Assembly: GCA_027483885.1 (NCBI GenBank)
Contig: JAIXTO010000113.1
Span: forward strand, 1-64,000
Reading direction: 5' to 3'
DNA length: 64,000 bases
Origin: Rhizobiaceae bacterium
GTDB taxonomy: Bacteria > Pseudomonadota > Alphaproteobacteria > Rhizobiales > Rhizobiaceae
Under the pieces are notes generated by a model. The model saw only the letters and a program-made list of their open reading frames with translations, was not told the origin of the DNA and made no database searches. Shown piece after piece: positions 62,746-64,000 of the stretch (the stretch's first letter is position 1; the number at the start of each line of letters is the position of its first letter). Position numbers and translations under genes: made by a program.

Positions 62746-64000
62746 TGCACATCCTCGCCACCACATCCTCGTCGCTCGACGATCTGATCGAACCGGTCGA
62801 TCTCAACCAGACGCCGGGCGATGTGGTGGTGCTGTCCTTTACCGACAGCGACCTGAACGGCATGGCGGCTGCCTGGGACAGGCTGTCGCGCGCAGACCTG
62901 TCGCTGCGCCTTGCCCAGCTTTCAGACCTGCGCCATCCGATGTCCGTCGATCTCTGGATCGACAAGGTCGCCCGCCATGCACGGGTGCTGATGGTGCGCG
63001 TGCTCGGCGGTTATGACCGCTGGCGTTACGGGGTCGAAGAACTGGCGCGTCTGGCGCGGCGAAAAAAAATTCCGCTCATTCTTCTGCCCGGCGAATGCAG
63101 CGAGACGGACGACCGTCTGACGGCCGCCTCCACCGTATCCGGCGAGGAAATCACCCGCCTCCTCGCCTTCTTCCGCGAGGGCGGGCCTGACAATCTCGAC
63201 CGTATGGCGCTGAGCCTTCAGGCCCTGGCAGATGGTCAAGGCGACGTGCGGCCTGTGGCTGAGGCCGTACCAAAACTTGGCTTTTACCGGTCGGGCCACG
63301 GCGTGGTCTCCCTTCCAGACGCGCTGGAGGGTTTGGCGGGTAAAAAAATTCTGCCGCTTCTGTTTTACCGCTCCATGCTGCTCGCCGGCGACGTCGCGCC
63401 CATCGATGCGCTGTCGGAAGCGCTCATGGCGCGTGGCTTTGCGCCCCTTCCCGTCTTCGTGCCGGGGCTGAAGGATGAGGGCACACTGACCTTCCTCCAC
63501 GAGACGTTGTCGCGCCTTGAACCTGCCGCGATCATCACCTCGACGGCTTTTGCGAGCCACGCGGAACCGGACGGGAAAACCCTGTTCGACCGGCTTGGCG
63601 TGCCGGTTTTTCAGGCCGTGATCGCCACCACAAAACGCGAGGCCTGGATCGACAGCCAGCGCGGGCTCGGTCCCTCGGATCTGGCCATGCATGTGGTGCT
63701 GCCGGAACTCGATGGCCGCATTCTCGCAGGCGTCCTCTCCTTTAAGACTGAGCGCGAAGGCGATACGGCATATGGCTTTTCGGGCTTTGCCAATCGCCCG
63801 GAGCCGGACCGGGTGGAGGCCGTGGCAGACCGCATTGCCCGGCATATGGCGCTTCAGCAGACGCCGCGCGCTGAGCGCCGGATCGTCATCCTGATGCCGG
63901 ATTATCCGGGCGCTGCCGGCCGCACGGGTTATGCCGTCGGCCTTGATGTGCCGGAAAGCGTGCGGCAGATGCTTATTCAGTTAGCCGGGCAAGGATATGG
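62745..64000 (+). CDS. cobN: Cobaltochelatase subunit CobN, 5' part
   Basis: The ATG overlaps the cobW stop (TGATG) and the frame stays open to the right edge, giving 418 residues. CobN proteins are about 1250-1300 residues, so roughly one third is present. The N-terminus (MHILATTSSSLDDLIEPVDLN), WIDKVARHARVLMVRVLGGYDRWRYG-type sequence, and LILLPGECSETD match CobN, the large subunit of the aerobic ATP-dependent cobaltochelatase (with CobS and CobT) that inserts cobalt into hydrogenobyrinic acid a,c-diamide. Later segments LLFYRSMLLAGD and LGPSDLAMHVVLPELDGRI also fit. Confidence 0.95.
   Translation, partial: MHILATTSSSLDDLIEPVDLNQTPGDVVVLSFTDSDLNGMAAAWDRLSRADLSLRLAQLSDLRHPMSVDLWIDKVARHARVLMVRVLGGYDRWRYGVEELARLARRKKIPLILLPGECSETDDRLTAASTVSGEEITRLLAFFREGGPDNLDRMALSLQALADGQGDVRPVAEAVPKLGFYRSGHGVVSLPDALEGLAGKKILPLLFYRSMLLAGDVAPIDALSEALMARGFAPLPVFVPGLKDEGTLTFLHETLSRLEPAAIITSTAFASHAEPDGKTLFDRLGVPVFQAVIATTKREAWIDSQRGLGPSDLAMHVVLPELDGRILAGVLSFKTEREGDTAYGFSGFANRPEPDRVEAVADRIARHMALQQTPRAERRIVILMPDYPGAAGRTGYAVGLDVPESVRQMLIQLAGQGY

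Noticed and set aside
1-64000. Search for tRNA, rRNA, CRISPR arrays, insertion sequences and prophage genes.
   Set aside because: None seen: no cloverleaf with CCA-type 3' end, no regular direct-repeat array, no transposase, integrase or phage structural motif in any reading frame I examined.

Overview
The window reads as chromosomal backbone DNA of a Rhizobiaceae alphaproteobacterium of the Rhizobium/Agrobacterium type. The grounds are a ChvA/ChvB (NdvA/NdvB) pair for cyclic beta-1,2-glucan export and synthesis, a SAM-II riboswitch ahead of metA, PhbAB/PhaR polyhydroxybutyrate genes, an RpoH-type sigma factor, CarD, a pyruvate carboxylase of R. etli-like length, EcfG-type (general stress response) promoters and an aerobic-type cob cluster. 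Species cannot be fixed from sequence reading alone. Coding density is high. I see no phage, insertion sequence, plasmid function, CRISPR array, tRNA or rRNA.

Layout, left to right. 1-5.4 kb: 3' end of an agmatinase-like gene, galM, then a leftward metA block with a canonical SAM-II riboswitch and promoter. metA is followed at once by a CoxE-like VWA gene and preceded by a MoxR AAA ATPase gene. 5.2-12.2 kb: a 45-residue basic protein, thiamine pyrophosphokinase, an ABC-F ATPase, a stress-promoter-linked single-domain response regulator, and a TPP riboswitch in front of the thiBPQ thiamine importer. 12.5-20.3 kb: an M48 lipoprotein protease, an RpoH-type sigma factor, CarD, a 7Fe ferredoxin, an S4-domain protein and a SUV3-like RNA helicase with a long disordered RGG-type tail. 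20.7-24.8 kb: three small envelope proteins (one behind an EcfG-type promoter), then phbB-phbA facing phaR, then rpmF.

25-35 kb: GST, mtgA, ispA-type prenyl synthase, a LysE exporter, an intergenic repeat cluster, an OmpA-family lipoprotein, ispG, a DeoR/MFS pair and a three-gene polar amino acid ABC importer. 35-50.5 kb: pyc, a LuxR-type regulator whose start codon lies inside a perfect 18-bp palindrome of lux-box size, chvA and the 8.5-kb chvB. 51-57 kb: a small membrane protein, an L-2-hydroxyglutarate-oxidase-like flavoprotein, an EEP-family hydrolase, a cardiolipin-synthase-like protein and an AbgB-like amidohydrolase. 56.7-64 kb: a cobalamin cluster (cobC, cobD, cobQ, cobO, a cobalamin riboswitch, a DUF1636-like gene, cobW and the first third of cobN).

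Three metabolite riboswitches (SAM-II, TPP, cobalamin) each sit upstream of a gene for the matching pathway, which supports those calls. I found no convincing wholly new system. The items most worth a second look are the LuxR-start palindrome, the SAM-controlled VWA gene, the two EcfG-type promoters, the 4-bp start overlap of cobC and cobD, the mosaic repeat at 28.3-28.5 kb and the RGG tail on the helicase.
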